NCBI RefSeq assembly: GCF_020026305.1
Contig: NZ_CP075691.1
Span: forward strand, 8,611,415-8,675,414
DNA from: Streptomyces sp. 135
GTDB taxonomy: Bacteria > Actinomycetota > Actinomycetes > Streptomycetales > Streptomycetaceae
Length of the DNA stretch: 64,000 nt
Direction of reading: 5' to 3'
Of the stretch, positions 1-8,249 are shown piece by piece. Positions within the stretch are counted from its first letter, which is position 1; every line of letters begins with the position of its first letter. The position numbers and the translations under genes are program-made. The notes under the pieces were generated by a model. That model was given only the letters and a program-made list of their open reading frames with translations, had not been told where the DNA came from and made no database searches.

Positions 1-9
1 GAGGTGCCG

Positions 10-1038
10 ATGGAGCCCGTGGAGGCGCTGGAACGGATCGCCTTTCTGCTGGAGCGCGGCCGCGCCCCGACCTACCGTGTGCGGGCCTTCCGCACCGCGG
101 CGGCGGTCATCGGGGCCCTGCCCGACGGCGAGGCCGCGCGGCGCGCCGCCGACGGGACGCTGGAGTCGCTCAAGGGGGTCGGGCCGAAGACCGCCGACGT
201 CGTCCGCGAGGCGCTCGCCGGTGGCGTGCCCGGCTATCTCGAACGGCTCGAAGGCGAGGCGGGGGACCCGCTCGCCGAAGGCGGCGCCGAGCTGCGGGCG
301 CTGCTGCGCGGCGACTGCCACCTGCACTCCGACTGGTCCGACGGCGGCAGCCCCATCGAGGAGATGGGCCGGGCCGCACAGGCGCTCGGCCACGAGTGGG
401 CGGTGCTCACCGACCACTCGCCGAGGCTCACCATCGCCCGCGGACTCTCCCCGGAGCGGCTGCGCGAGCAACTGGACGTCGTGGCCGACCTCAACACCCG
501 CTGGGCGCCCTTCCGGCTGCTCACCGGCATCGAGTGCGACATCCTCGACGACGGCTCCCTCGACCAGGAACCGGAACTGCTCGACCGACTGGACGTGGTC
601 GTCGTCTCCGTGCACTCCAAACTGCGCATGGACGCCGCCGCGATGACCCGCCGCATGGTCGCCGCCGTCAGCGACCCCCGGGCCGACATCCTCGGCCACT
701 GCACCGGCCGGCTCGTCACCGGACGCGGCAGGCCCGAGTCGACGTTCGACGCCGACGAGGTGTTCGCCGCGTGTGCGGCGGCGGGCACGGCGGTGGAGAT
801 CAACAGCCGTCCCGAGCGCCTCGATCCGCCGCGCAGGCTGCTGCGCCGCGCCGTGGACGCGGGGGCCCTGTTCTCCGTGGACACCGACGCGCACGCCCCG
901 GGCCAGCTGGACTGGCAGATCTTCGGGTGCGCACGGGCCGAGGAGTGCGGTGTCCCCGCCGAGCGCGTCGTGACCACCTGGACGGCGGAGGAGCTGCTGG
1001 CCTGGACCCGCGAGAGCCGGGGGAGAGCCACCTCCTGA
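10..1038 (+). CDS. PHP-domain metal-dependent phosphoesterase with N-terminal helix-hairpin-helix
   Basis: Resembles the C-terminal half of PolX-type proteins without the polymerase core. The first ~75 residues are helical and carry a helix-hairpin-helix motif (GVGPKTADVV), a non-specific DNA contact. The PHP domain follows from about residue 100: the first metal motif CHLHSDWSDG, then LTDHS, the GIECD segment, and downstream His/Asp ligands (ILGHCTG, VDTDAHAP). PHP domains hydrolyse phosphoesters with two or three metals; a DNA-end or nucleotide substrate is an inference from the HhH. The start is set at ATG 10, preceded by GAGG with a 5-nt gap; GTG at 4 is in frame but lacks room for a ribosome site. 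The left window edge may hide upstream context. It converges on the molybdenum hydroxylase operon. Confidence 0.85.
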   Translation: MEPVEALERIAFLLERGRAPTYRVRAFRTAAAVIGALPDGEAARRAADGTLESLKGVGPKTADVVREALAGGVPGYLERLEGEAGDPLAEGGAELRALLRGDCHLHSDWSDGGSPIEEMGRAAQALGHEWAVLTDHSPRLTIARGLSPERLREQLDVVADLNTRWAPFRLLTGIECDILDDGSLDQEPELLDRLDVVVVSVHSKLRMDAAAMTRRMVAAVSDPRADILGHCTGRLVTGRGRPESTFDADEVFAACAAAGTAVEINSRPERLDPPRRLLRRAVDAGALFSVDTDAHAPGQLDWQIFGCARAEECGVPAERVVTTWTAEELLAWTRESRGRATS

Positions 1039-1059
1039 CGACGCGCCGACGCGCGGCCG

Positions 1060-3171
1060 CTACAGGGCCCCTTCGGCGGCCGCGAGCACCCGGTCCGGCG
1101 TGAGCGGCAGTTCGCGCAGCCGTACGCCCGTCGCGTGGTGCACCGCGTTGCCGATCGCCGCGGGCGTCCCGACGACGCCGATCTCACCGATCCCCTTGCT
1201 GCCCATGGGGTTCAGGTGGGGGTCGTCCTCGTCGATCCAGTGCGCCTCGATCGCGGGCACGTCCGCGTGGGCAGGCACGTGGTAGGAGGCGAGGTCGGAC
1301 TCCGCGAAGTCACCGAACGCCTTGTCCATCGTGCTGTGTTCGGTGAGCGCCATCCCCAGCCCCATGGTCATCCCGCCGATGAACTGGGAGCGCGCCGTAC
1401 GGGCGTTGAGGATGCGCCCGGCCGCGTACACACCCAGCAGGCGGCGCACACGCACCTCGCCGGTCACCATGTCGACACCGACCTCGGCGAAATGCGCGCC
1501 GAACGCGTGGCGCGCGTAATCGCTGTCCGCGTCCGCGGTGCCCGCAGTGTCGGCGCTGGCGCCCACTCCCTCCGGTGGCAACTGCTGCCCGTGCTGCCCC
1601 GAGAGGCGCTCGGCCAGCCGCGTACACGCCTCGTGGACGGCCCAGCCCCAAGAGGCGGTGCCGGAGGAGCCGCCGGCCAGCGGCGCGTTCGGCAGGTCGC
1701 TGCTGCCGATGTCGGCCCGCACCCGCTCCACCGGCACGCCGAGCGCGTCCGCGGCGACCTGCGCGAGGACGGTGCGCGCACCCGTACCGATGTCGGTGGC
1801 GTTGACGCGGACCACGAAGCTGCCGTCCGGGTAGGCGTGCGCGCTCGCCCGGGACGGCGCGGCGAGCACGGGATACGTGGCGCAGGCGACGCCGCTGCCG
1901 ATCAGGACGGGTCCCTCGGCGCGCGAGCGGGGCCGCGGATCGCGCGTCGACCAGCCGAAACGGCGGGCTCCTTCGCGCAGGCACTCGGCGAGGTGCCGGC
2001 TGCTGAAGGGCTTGGAGCTGTCGGGTTCCTCGCGGGTGTCGTTGCGCAGCCGCAGCTCGACGGGGTCGAGGTCGAGACGGACGGCGAGCTCGTCCATCGC
2101 CGACTCGAGCGCGTACATGCCGGGCGCCTCACCGGGCGCCCGCATCCAGGAGGGGCTCGGCACGTCGAGCGGCACGACCCGGTGCGTCGTGCGGGCGTGC
2201 GGCGAGGGGTACATGACGCGGGTGGCGGCGGCCGCCGTCTCGACGAACTCCTTGACGCGCGAGGTGTGCGAGGTCACCTCGTGGATCACGGAGACCAGCG
2301 TGCCGTCCGGCCGCGCGCCAAGCCGCAGCCGCTGGATCGTCGGCGAGCGGTGGCCCACCACGGTCGCCAACTGCCGCCTGGGCAGGGAGAGTTTCACGGG
2401 GCGCCCGGTCGTGCGCGCGGCCATGGCGGCGAGTACGACGTGCGGCCGGGGTGTGCCCTTGGAACCGAAGCCGCCGCCGACGTGTTCGGAGACGACCGTG
2501 ATCCGCTCCTCGGGCAGCGCGAACATGCCCGCCAGGGCATCGCGCACGGTGGTCGCGCCCTGGCTGGAGTCGTACACGGTCAGCCGCCCGTCGTCCCAGC
2601 GGGCGGTCGCCGCGTGCGGCTCCATGGGGTGGTTGTGCAACGGCGGTACGCGGTAGACGACGTCGACCTGGGCGGGCGCGGAGGAGAACGCGTCGTCGGC
2701 GTCACCGCGGACGTGCTCGCCCGAGGTGCCGTCGGAGTCCTCGGGCACGTACGCGTCGGCGTGGCCGGCGGTCAGCGTGACGTCGTGCGGCTCCTCGGCG
2801 TAGGTGACCTCGACGGCGGCGGCGCCTTCGCGGGCCGCCTCCAGCGTCTCGGCGACCACCAGGGCGACGTACCAGCCGCGGTGGGGCACATGCGCGTCCT
2901 GGAGCACGGCGAGGGTCGCGTCCTCCGGCTCGACCAGGCGCGGCGCGTTCAGATGGCTGAGGACGTCGATGACTCCGGGCAGGGCGAGGGCCGCCGTGTC
3001 GTCGATGGCGGTGATCTCACCGCGCGCCACCGTGGCGGGGACCGGCCAGGCGTACGCGCATCCGTCGGGTGTGTGCTCGGCGGCGTACCGGGCGGCCCCG
3101 GTGACCTTGGCGGGGCCTTCCCTGCGCTCGGCGGGTGCCCCGAGAGCGCTGACGCTGGTGGTGTCCGGCAT
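1060..3171 (-). CDS. Xanthine dehydrogenase/aldehyde oxidoreductase family, molybdopterin-binding subunit
   Basis: Large catalytic subunit (703 aa) of a three-subunit molybdenum hydroxylase. The N-terminal a/b hammerhead region (PAERREGPAKVTGAARYAAE) is followed by the molybdopterin-binding domain, with GGGFGSKGTPRPH near residue 235 and the C-terminal KGIGEIG element containing the predicted catalytic glutamate. Length and the order of the three genes match the PaoABC/YagTSR group, which oxidises aldehydes and N-heterocycles. It is last in the operon, 42 bp after the FAD subunit, and has a GGAG about 8 nt before its ATG. No XdhC/PaoD-type cofactor-insertion gene is adjacent, so maturation would need a gene elsewhere. 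Substrate cannot be read from the sequence. Confidence 0.92.
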   Translation of the reverse strand: MPDTTSVSALGAPAERREGPAKVTGAARYAAEHTPDGCAYAWPVPATVARGEITAIDDTAALALPGVIDVLSHLNAPRLVEPEDATLAVLQDAHVPHRGWYVALVVAETLEAAREGAAAVEVTYAEEPHDVTLTAGHADAYVPEDSDGTSGEHVRGDADDAFSSAPAQVDVVYRVPPLHNHPMEPHAATARWDDGRLTVYDSSQGATTVRDALAGMFALPEERITVVSEHVGGGFGSKGTPRPHVVLAAMAARTTGRPVKLSLPRRQLATVVGHRSPTIQRLRLGARPDGTLVSVIHEVTSHTSRVKEFVETAAAATRVMYPSPHARTTHRVVPLDVPSPSWMRAPGEAPGMYALESAMDELAVRLDLDPVELRLRNDTREEPDSSKPFSSRHLAECLREGARRFGWSTRDPRPRSRAEGPVLIGSGVACATYPVLAAPSRASAHAYPDGSFVVRVNATDIGTGARTVLAQVAADALGVPVERVRADIGSSDLPNAPLAGGSSGTASWGWAVHEACTRLAERLSGQHGQQLPPEGVGASADTAGTADADSDYARHAFGAHFAEVGVDMVTGEVRVRRLLGVYAAGRILNARTARSQFIGGMTMGLGMALTEHSTMDKAFGDFAESDLASYHVPAHADVPAIEAHWIDEDDPHLNPMGSKGIGEIGVVGTPAAIGNAVHHATGVRLRELPLTPDRVLAAAEGAL

Positions 3172-3213
3172 GAGGTGTTCTCCCTGGAGGGCGGAGGAGG
3201 GGCGGGGGCCGAG

Positions 3214-4209
3214 TCAGGAAGCCGGGGGTCTGCCGGCCAGGCGCCGCAGGACGTCACACGCGAGATTGCGGGCCAGCGGCACCTTGAACGCGTTGTCCCG
3301 CAGCGGCTCGGCCGCGTCGAGTTCGGCCTCGACGGCCTGCCGGAACGCCTCCTCGCTCGGCGCGCCGCCCAGCAGCGCCCGCTCGGCCCGCCGCGCGCGC
3401 CAGGGCCGGTGCGCCAGGCCGCCGAACGCGATCCGCACCTCCCGTACGACGGAATCCTCGACGTCCAGGACCACGGCCACGGAGGCGAGCGCGAACGCGT
3501 ACGAGGCGCGGTCACGGGCCTTGCGGTAGGCGGAGGGCAGACCCGCGGTCACCGGCGGGAGCAGGACGCCGGTGATCAGTTCGCCGTGCGTGATCTCGGT
3601 GTCCAGGTCGGGACGGCCGCCGGGCAGCCGGTGGAACTCCGCCGCGGGGACGCTCCGCCGGCCGCCCGGCCCGTACAGCTCCACCTGGGCGTCGAGCGCG
3701 GCGAGCGCGACCGCCATGTCGGAGGGGTGCGTGGCGATGCACTGCGGCGAGTGACCGAGGACCGCGTGGTCGCGGTGGACACCGTCCCGGGCCCCGCAGC
3801 CGGTGCCCGGCTCACGCTTGTTGCACGGCTTGCCGAGGTCCTGGAAGTAGGGGCAGCGGGTGCGCTGGAGGAGGTTGCCGCCCGTGGTCGCCATGTTGCG
3901 CAGCTGGCCCGACGCGCCCGCGAGCAGCGCCTGGGACAGCACCGGATAGCGCTCGCGCACCAGCGGGTGGGCGGCGAGGTCGCTGTTGCGCACCGTCGCC
4001 CCGACGCGCACGGACCCGTCGCGCAGCTCCTCGACCGCGTCCAGGGGCAGGGCGCTCACGTCGATCAGTGTCCGGGGGCTCTCCACGCCCAGCTTCATCA
4101 GGTCGACGAGATTCGTGCCGCCGCCGAGGTAGCGGGAGGTGGTCCTGCCCGCGTGCGCCGCGGCCGCCTCATCGACGCTGTGGGCGCGTACGTACATGAA
4201 GGGCTTCAC
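3214..4209 (-). CDS. Molybdenum hydroxylase FAD-binding subunit with extra Fe-S insert
   Basis: CO dehydrogenase/xanthine dehydrogenase medium subunit (331 aa). FAD-binding motifs are visible near the N-terminus (RYLGGGTNLVDLMK) and at MATTGGNLLQRTRC. Between residues about 120 and 160 an insert with the pattern RCPYF...CNKREPGTGC...QC supplies four cysteines. I recall the same insert holding a [4Fe-4S] cluster in PaoB/YagS and 4-hydroxybenzoyl-CoA reductase-type subunits. This places the enzyme in the PaoABC branch, not the classic XDH branch. The GTG start at 4209 overlaps the stop of the Fe-S subunit in a GTGA junction, implying translational coupling. The reading frame stays open further upstream but there it only shadows the neighbouring gene. 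Confidence 0.9.
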   Translation of the reverse strand: MKPFMYVRAHSVDEAAAAHAGRTTSRYLGGGTNLVDLMKLGVESPRTLIDVSALPLDAVEELRDGSVRVGATVRNSDLAAHPLVRERYPVLSQALLAGASGQLRNMATTGGNLLQRTRCPYFQDLGKPCNKREPGTGCGARDGVHRDHAVLGHSPQCIATHPSDMAVALAALDAQVELYGPGGRRSVPAAEFHRLPGGRPDLDTEITHGELITGVLLPPVTAGLPSAYRKARDRASYAFALASVAVVLDVEDSVVREVRIAFGGLAHRPWRARRAERALLGGAPSEEAFRQAVEAELDAAEPLRDNAFKVPLARNLACDVLRRLAGRPPAS

Positions 4210-4739
4210 CGGGTCACGTCCTCCACGGCTTCGACGATGTGCGGATAGGCGCCGCAGCGGCACAGGTTGCCGCTGAGACGCTCCCGGATCTCGTCCCTGG
4301 TCAGTTCCACGGGGGAGCCCGCGGGCGCCTGCGGGTCCGTGACGTGCGAGGGATGGCCCGCCTCGGCCTCCGCGACGGCGCCCACGGCCGAACAGATCTG
4401 CCCCGGGGTGCAGTATCCGCACTGGAAGGCGTCACGCTCCACGAAGGCCCGCTGGAGAGGATGCGTTTGTGCACCGTCGGCCGGGCGCAGACCTTCGACG
4501 GTCGTGACGTCGCACCCCTCCTGCGCCACGGCGAGCAGCAGACAGCTGTTCGCCCGGCGCCCGTCGACGAGGACGGTGCAGGCACCGCACTGGCCGTGGT
4601 CGCAGCCCTTCTTGGCGCCGGTCAGACCCAGCTGCTCGCGCAGGACGTCCAGCAGCGTCGAGCGGTGGTCGACGGTGACGCGGCAGGGCCTGCCGTTCAC
4701 CGTCAGGGGCACTTCCGAGTGGAACGCTTCGGTTCCCAT
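4206..4739 (-). CDS. Molybdenum hydroxylase [2Fe-2S] subunit
   Basis: Small electron-transfer subunit (177 aa) with two [2Fe-2S] domains. The plant-ferredoxin-type motif GCDHGQCGACTVLVDG followed by SCL occupies about residues 45-70, and the second helical cluster has FQCGYCTPGQ and LSGNLCRCGAYPHI. Electrons pass from the molybdenum subunit through these clusters to FAD. It is the first gene of the operon, with GAGGGAG about 9 nt before ATG 4739. Unlike E. coli PaoA there is no twin-arginine leader in front of MGTEAFHSEVPLTVNG, so the complex is probably cytoplasmic. It is divergent from the flavoprotein gene at 4913. Confidence 0.92.
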   Translation of the reverse strand: MGTEAFHSEVPLTVNGRPCRVTVDHRSTLLDVLREQLGLTGAKKGCDHGQCGACTVLVDGRRANSCLLLAVAQEGCDVTTVEGLRPADGAQTHPLQRAFVERDAFQCGYCTPGQICSAVGAVAEAEAGHPSHVTDPQAPAGSPVELTRDEIRERLSGNLCRCGAYPHIVEAVEDVTR

Positions 4740-4912
4740 GAGACTCTGCTCCCTCGTCCTCCGTGGTCCGTGCGGTGACCGCTTATCCAGCCTGGGGCAG
4801 GACACACGTTCCGGCATGCGGAGAGGGCCGGATGCCCGCACCCGGCGCCTCGGCGAAACTGGGGGAGAAGCATGGGTGAGCAGTGGCCCCGACCGCCGAA
4901 AAGGAGAACCGC

Positions 4913-5338
4913 ATGCCCCTCAGCGTGGAAGAGCGCGAACAGTTCCTGGCCGAACCCCACATCGGTGCGCTGGCCGTGGCCGCGGGCGAAGGACGGGCGC
5001 CACTCACTCTTCCGATCTGGTACCAGTACGCCCCCGGCGGCGAGCTGTGGGTGATGACCGGCCGCGACTCCAAGAAGGGCCGCCTGATCGCCGCCGCGGG
5101 CCGCTTCTCCCTGATGGTCGACCGCGTGGAGCCCACCGTCCGCTACGTCTCCGTCGAAGGCCCCGTGGTACGCACCGAGGACGCCACCGCCGAGCGACTG
5201 CGGGAGCTGGCCGCCCGCTACCTCCCGGCCGACAAGGTGGACGCGTACGTGGAGTTCGCCGCCAGGGAGCACGGCGAACAGGCGGTCTACCACCTGCGCC
5301 CGGAGCACTGGTACTCCTCGGACCTGGGCTCGGTCTGA
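4913..5338 (+). CDS. Pyridoxamine 5'-phosphate oxidase-family (split-barrel) protein
   Basis: A 141-residue single-domain protein of the FMN/F420-binding split beta-barrel family. It has the typical N-terminal helix EEREQFLAEPHIGALAVA, the strand LTLPIWYQYAPGGELWVMT, and the conserved RDSKKGRLIAAAGRFSLMVD. Such actinobacterial proteins bind FMN, F420 or haem and are mostly uncharacterised. ATG 4913 is chosen because AAGGAGA lies 5 nt upstream; an earlier in-frame start at 4883 has no ribosome site. It is divergent from the molybdenum hydroxylase operon, and the 173-bp gap must hold both promoters. Confidence 0.85.
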   Translation: MPLSVEEREQFLAEPHIGALAVAAGEGRAPLTLPIWYQYAPGGELWVMTGRDSKKGRLIAAAGRFSLMVDRVEPTVRYVSVEGPVVRTEDATAERLRELAARYLPADKVDAYVEFAAREHGEQAVYHLRPEHWYSSDLGSV

Positions 5339-5359
5339 CGCCGGCGGCAATGCGGGTCG

Positions 5360-5770
5360 TCAGCCGCCCTGACCGGTGATGTCGACCATCCAGGTGATGC
5401 CGAAGCGGTCCGTACACATGCCGAAGACGTCGCCCCACATCTGCTTCTCCAGCGGCACGCTCACCGAGGCCCCGGCGGACAGCTTCTCCCAGTACCCGCG
5501 CAGTTCGGCGTCGTCGTCGCCGCTCAGGCTCACCGAGATGTTGTTGCCCGGCCTGTGGTCGTCCGACGGGGTGTCGGCGCACATCAGGGTGAAGCCGCCA
5601 GGGGTCTCCAGCATGCCGTGCATGATCTTGTCGGCCAGCGGGCTGTCCTGCTGGCCGAACTCGGCATAGGTGTTCAGCGCCAGGGTGCCGCCGAACACCT
5701 CCTTGTAGAACTCCAGCGCCTGCCGGGCGTCACCGGCGAAGGAGATGTAGGGGTTGAGGCGCGAGGTCAT
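5360..5770 (-). CDS. VOC-superfamily (PhnB-like glyoxalase/bleomycin-resistance fold) protein
   Basis: A 136-residue vicinal-oxygen-chelate protein of the PhnB subgroup. It has the characteristic opening SRLNPYISFAGDARQALEFYKEVFGG, GDARQALEFY helix, a middle segment with KIMHGMLETPGGFTLMCAD, and the closing MWGDVFGMCTDRFGITWMVDI. PhnB-like proteins lack an established general function, though the fold supports metal-dependent isomerisation, dioxygenation or drug sequestration. The start at 5770 has GGGAGG about 6 nt upstream. It ends 21 bp from the convergent split-barrel gene. Confidence 0.85.
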   Translation of the reverse strand: MTSRLNPYISFAGDARQALEFYKEVFGGTLALNTYAEFGQQDSPLADKIMHGMLETPGGFTLMCADTPSDDHRPGNNISVSLSGDDDAELRGYWEKLSAGASVSVPLEKQMWGDVFGMCTDRFGITWMVDITGQGG

Positions 5771-5992
5771 GCATCCTCCCGGGAGCAGGGTCATGGACCG
5801 GATATGCCGGATGTATCGGACTCCGAGGAAGTTAGCGCAGGCCACTGGCAAGGGCCTGCGCACGCGCCCACCCGGGCGGCGAACGGCTTTCCCGGTTCCG
5901 CCGGACGGTCACCGGCGGCGGAAAACGGCCGGCAGCACGTGTGGGCGTCCCGGGGGCGGGCAGGCGTCCGGTGCAGGGGTGACAACCTGACG

Positions 5993-6021
5993 GGCGCCGC
6001 CGATGGTCAGTGGGCGGCGCC
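5993..6021 (-). terminator. Inverted repeat, likely terminator of the secreted peptidase gene
   Basis: Perfect 9-bp arms GGCGCCGCC/GGCGGCGCC flank an 11-nt loop, 65 nt past the stop of the minus-strand hydrolase at 6086. There is no T-run, which is common in high-GC actinobacteria. The rest of the 5771-6085 gap holds nothing I recognise as a gene. Confidence 0.5.
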
Positions 6022-6085
6022 ACCTGTGAGCTGAGCGGCCGCGCCTTGGTGGGACAGGGAGCGGCCACTCACGCGATTCACCCGG

Positions 6086-7615
6086 TTACCGGGCGTCGCA
6101 TATCCGGTCGCGCCTGGGCAGCTTGCCCGTGGCCAGGTAGTCGTTCACCTGCCCGTCCACGCAGGCGTTGCCGTAGTCGCCGTAGACACCGTGCTGATTG
6201 GCCCCGGGCACGGTGATCAGCCGGGAGCGCGACCACTGCTTCCGCACCTGCCGCGCCCCGGAGTACGTGGTCCGGGTGTCACCCGTGGCGTTGACCAGGA
6301 GCGCGGGCACGTCGTTGTCGACCACGGTCGGCGCCTCGGCGGGGCGGTCCCAGAACTCGCACGCCGTGATGTTGTGCGTCAGGGGACTCGAGAAGGGAGC
6401 CGTGCCCCGGTCGGCCTGAATGGCGCGCCAGTAGCTCTCGGTCCCGCGCCGGGTCGCGACGTCCCCGCAGAGTATGGCCGCCTGCGCACTGCCCTGGTGC
6501 GACCCTGCCTCGGTCGTCGTGGACGCAAGCATCCCCGCCAGCCAGGGCTTCGGCGTCACTCGCTCACGGTCGGCCGCCCGCGCGAGGGTGCGGGTCGCGG
6601 TGGCCAGCTCGGCCCGGGCCGCGTCGAGGTCGCTCCCGAGACCCCCGAAGAAGACGATCGGCAGGAAGTATTCGTCGACGCGGAACTTCCCGACCCGCAG
6701 GGGCTTCTCGGCCGCGGCCTCCTCGATCCGGTCCACCGTGGCCAGCACGGCCTCAGGGGTGCGGCCGAGGCCGTACGTCTCGTGGCGCGCCGAGGCCCAG
6801 GCCGCCCAGTCGCCGAGGGCCCGTTCGTTGGCCGAGGTGGAGTCCGCCAGGAGCGTCTGGCTGTACCTGGCGGGGTCGATGACTCCGTCGAGCACCATGC
6901 GGTCGGTGCGGCCGGGGAACAGCTCGGTGAAGACCTGGCCGAGGTAACTGCCGTAGGAGAAACCGAAGTACGAGATCCGCTTCTCGCCCAGCACGGCCCT
7001 GACGACATCCATGTCACGGGCGGTGTTACGGGTGGTGACGTACGGCAGTACGTCACCGTTGGTGCGCCGGCACCGCTCGGCGAGGTCGCGCCCACGGGTG
7101 ACCGACCGCTTGAAGCCCGCCCGGTCCCGGCCCGCCGAGAAGATTGTCGAGCCGACGTCCCAGCCGCAGTCCAGCGGCGTGGAACGGCCGACGAACCGCG
7201 GATCCACGCCGATCAGGTCGAACTTGCCGGCGGTCTTGCCCATGAACCGGGCCATGCCGGGCGGCATTTCGAGGCTCGGCCCGCCGGGGCCGCCGTTGTT
7301 GAGCAGCATCGCGCCGACACGGTGCGCGGGATCGGTGGCGCGCAGGCGGGAGATGGCGACGGTGATGGTCCGGCCGCCCGGATCGGAGTAGTCGAGGGGC
7401 ACGGTGATGTCGGCACACCGGGCGCCCGCGGCGTCGAGCTTCTGTCCGGCGGTGTCATCGGGGCCGAGGGAGCAGTCCTGCCAGTCGACGGCCTGGTCGT
7501 AGTACCGGCCGAGCGGCTCGGCCGTGGACGAGGCCGCCGCGGGCAGCGTCCCCGCCCCGACGGCCAGCATCGCCGCGGCGGCGACGACGACGCGTAAACA
7601 CACGTTGATTCTCAT
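6086..7615 (-). CDS. Secreted alpha/beta hydrolase, tripeptidyl aminopeptidase (TAP/SlpE) family
   Basis: An exported serine peptidase-like hydrolase (509 aa). A signal peptide spans about residues 1-30 (short basic start, VVVAAAAMLAVGAGTL core, AxA-type cleavage near PAAAS). The mature part shows the family signature GVDPRFVGRSTPLDC, the nucleophile elbow GFSYGSYLG, an Asp candidate in NATGDTRTTY and a His candidate in GANQHGVYGD near the C-terminus. TAP-family enzymes remove N-terminal tripeptides or larger peptides from secreted proteins; the exact specificity is not readable here. ATG 7615 is preferred, and the codon at 7624 adds only MRC. Confidence 0.88.
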   Translation of the reverse strand: MRINVCLRVVVAAAAMLAVGAGTLPAAASSTAEPLGRYYDQAVDWQDCSLGPDDTAGQKLDAAGARCADITVPLDYSDPGGRTITVAISRLRATDPAHRVGAMLLNNGGPGGPSLEMPPGMARFMGKTAGKFDLIGVDPRFVGRSTPLDCGWDVGSTIFSAGRDRAGFKRSVTRGRDLAERCRRTNGDVLPYVTTRNTARDMDVVRAVLGEKRISYFGFSYGSYLGQVFTELFPGRTDRMVLDGVIDPARYSQTLLADSTSANERALGDWAAWASARHETYGLGRTPEAVLATVDRIEEAAAEKPLRVGKFRVDEYFLPIVFFGGLGSDLDAARAELATATRTLARAADRERVTPKPWLAGMLASTTTEAGSHQGSAQAAILCGDVATRRGTESYWRAIQADRGTAPFSSPLTHNITACEFWDRPAEAPTVVDNDVPALLVNATGDTRTTYSGARQVRKQWSRSRLITVPGANQHGVYGDYGNACVDGQVNDYLATGKLPRRDRICDAR

Positions 7616-7701
7616 GCACCGCACGCTAGGCGCGGCGCCACCCCCGGCTCACTGCGGTCCGCCCCCGAATCGTCCCTGGGGTCAGCCCCACCCCCGCGGA
7701 G

Positions 7702-8115
7702 CTACCTCGCCAGCTCCGCGCGGACGGTCTTGCCGGTCGAACCGAGCGTGACACTCACGGCTGTGGCCAGATTCCGCACCATGGGCCAGCCGAACCCGCC
7801 CGTTCCCCCCGCGAGATCGGGGGTCCGCTCCCGGGGCGGCCGCGGATCGGCGTCGGACACCGTGATCGTGATGACGTCGGGCAGCGCCTGGAGCCGGAGC
7901 GAGCACAGGGCGCCACGGGCATGGCGCACCACGTTCGTGACGAGCTCGGAGACGATGAGTTCGACGCTCGCGGCGGTCTGCTCACCCACTGCCGGGACCA
8001 GCCCCGCGAGGAAATCCCGGGTCAGGTCCCGCGCGTCGGTGACGGCGCCGGGCTCCTTGTCGAAGGTGGTCGTCCCAGGCGGCCCGTCATGCAGCCGTGT
8101 CCGTTGCGCCGGCAT
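7702..8115 (-). CDS. ATP-binding anti-sigma-factor-type protein (HATPase_c, RsbW/SpoIIAB-like)
   Basis: A 137-residue GHKL ATPase of the stand-alone kind abundant in Streptomyces. The N-box is ELIVSELVTNVVRHA, followed by VSDADPRPP (G1) and GGTGGFGWPMVRNLA (G2). Such proteins bind and inactivate sigma-B-like factors or phosphorylate anti-anti-sigma proteins; the partner is not next door. The start at 8115 has GGGGAGG a few nucleotides upstream, and the preceding open frame has no family similarity. The gene is probably monocistronic. Confidence 0.85.
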   Translation of the reverse strand: MPAQRTRLHDGPPGTTTFDKEPGAVTDARDLTRDFLAGLVPAVGEQTAASVELIVSELVTNVVRHARGALCSLRLQALPDVITITVSDADPRPPRERTPDLAGGTGGFGWPMVRNLATAVSVTLGSTGKTVRAELAR

Positions 8116-8249
8116 GAGCCTCCCCTCCTCCGGTCTTCTTCTGCGCGATGGCCGTACGAGGGGAACCCCTGCCCGAAAAGCGACAGGTTTAACGCCCCCG
8201 AAGTGGCCGGGAAGTGTCGGTTGCCGAACTGTTGCACAAACCCGGCGGC

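Noticed and set aside
1135..4248. A 1037-codon open frame on the plus strand opposite the molybdenum hydroxylase operon
   Set aside because: It is the antisense shadow of three clear genes; composition is Arg/Gly/His-rich with no motif and no ribosome site.
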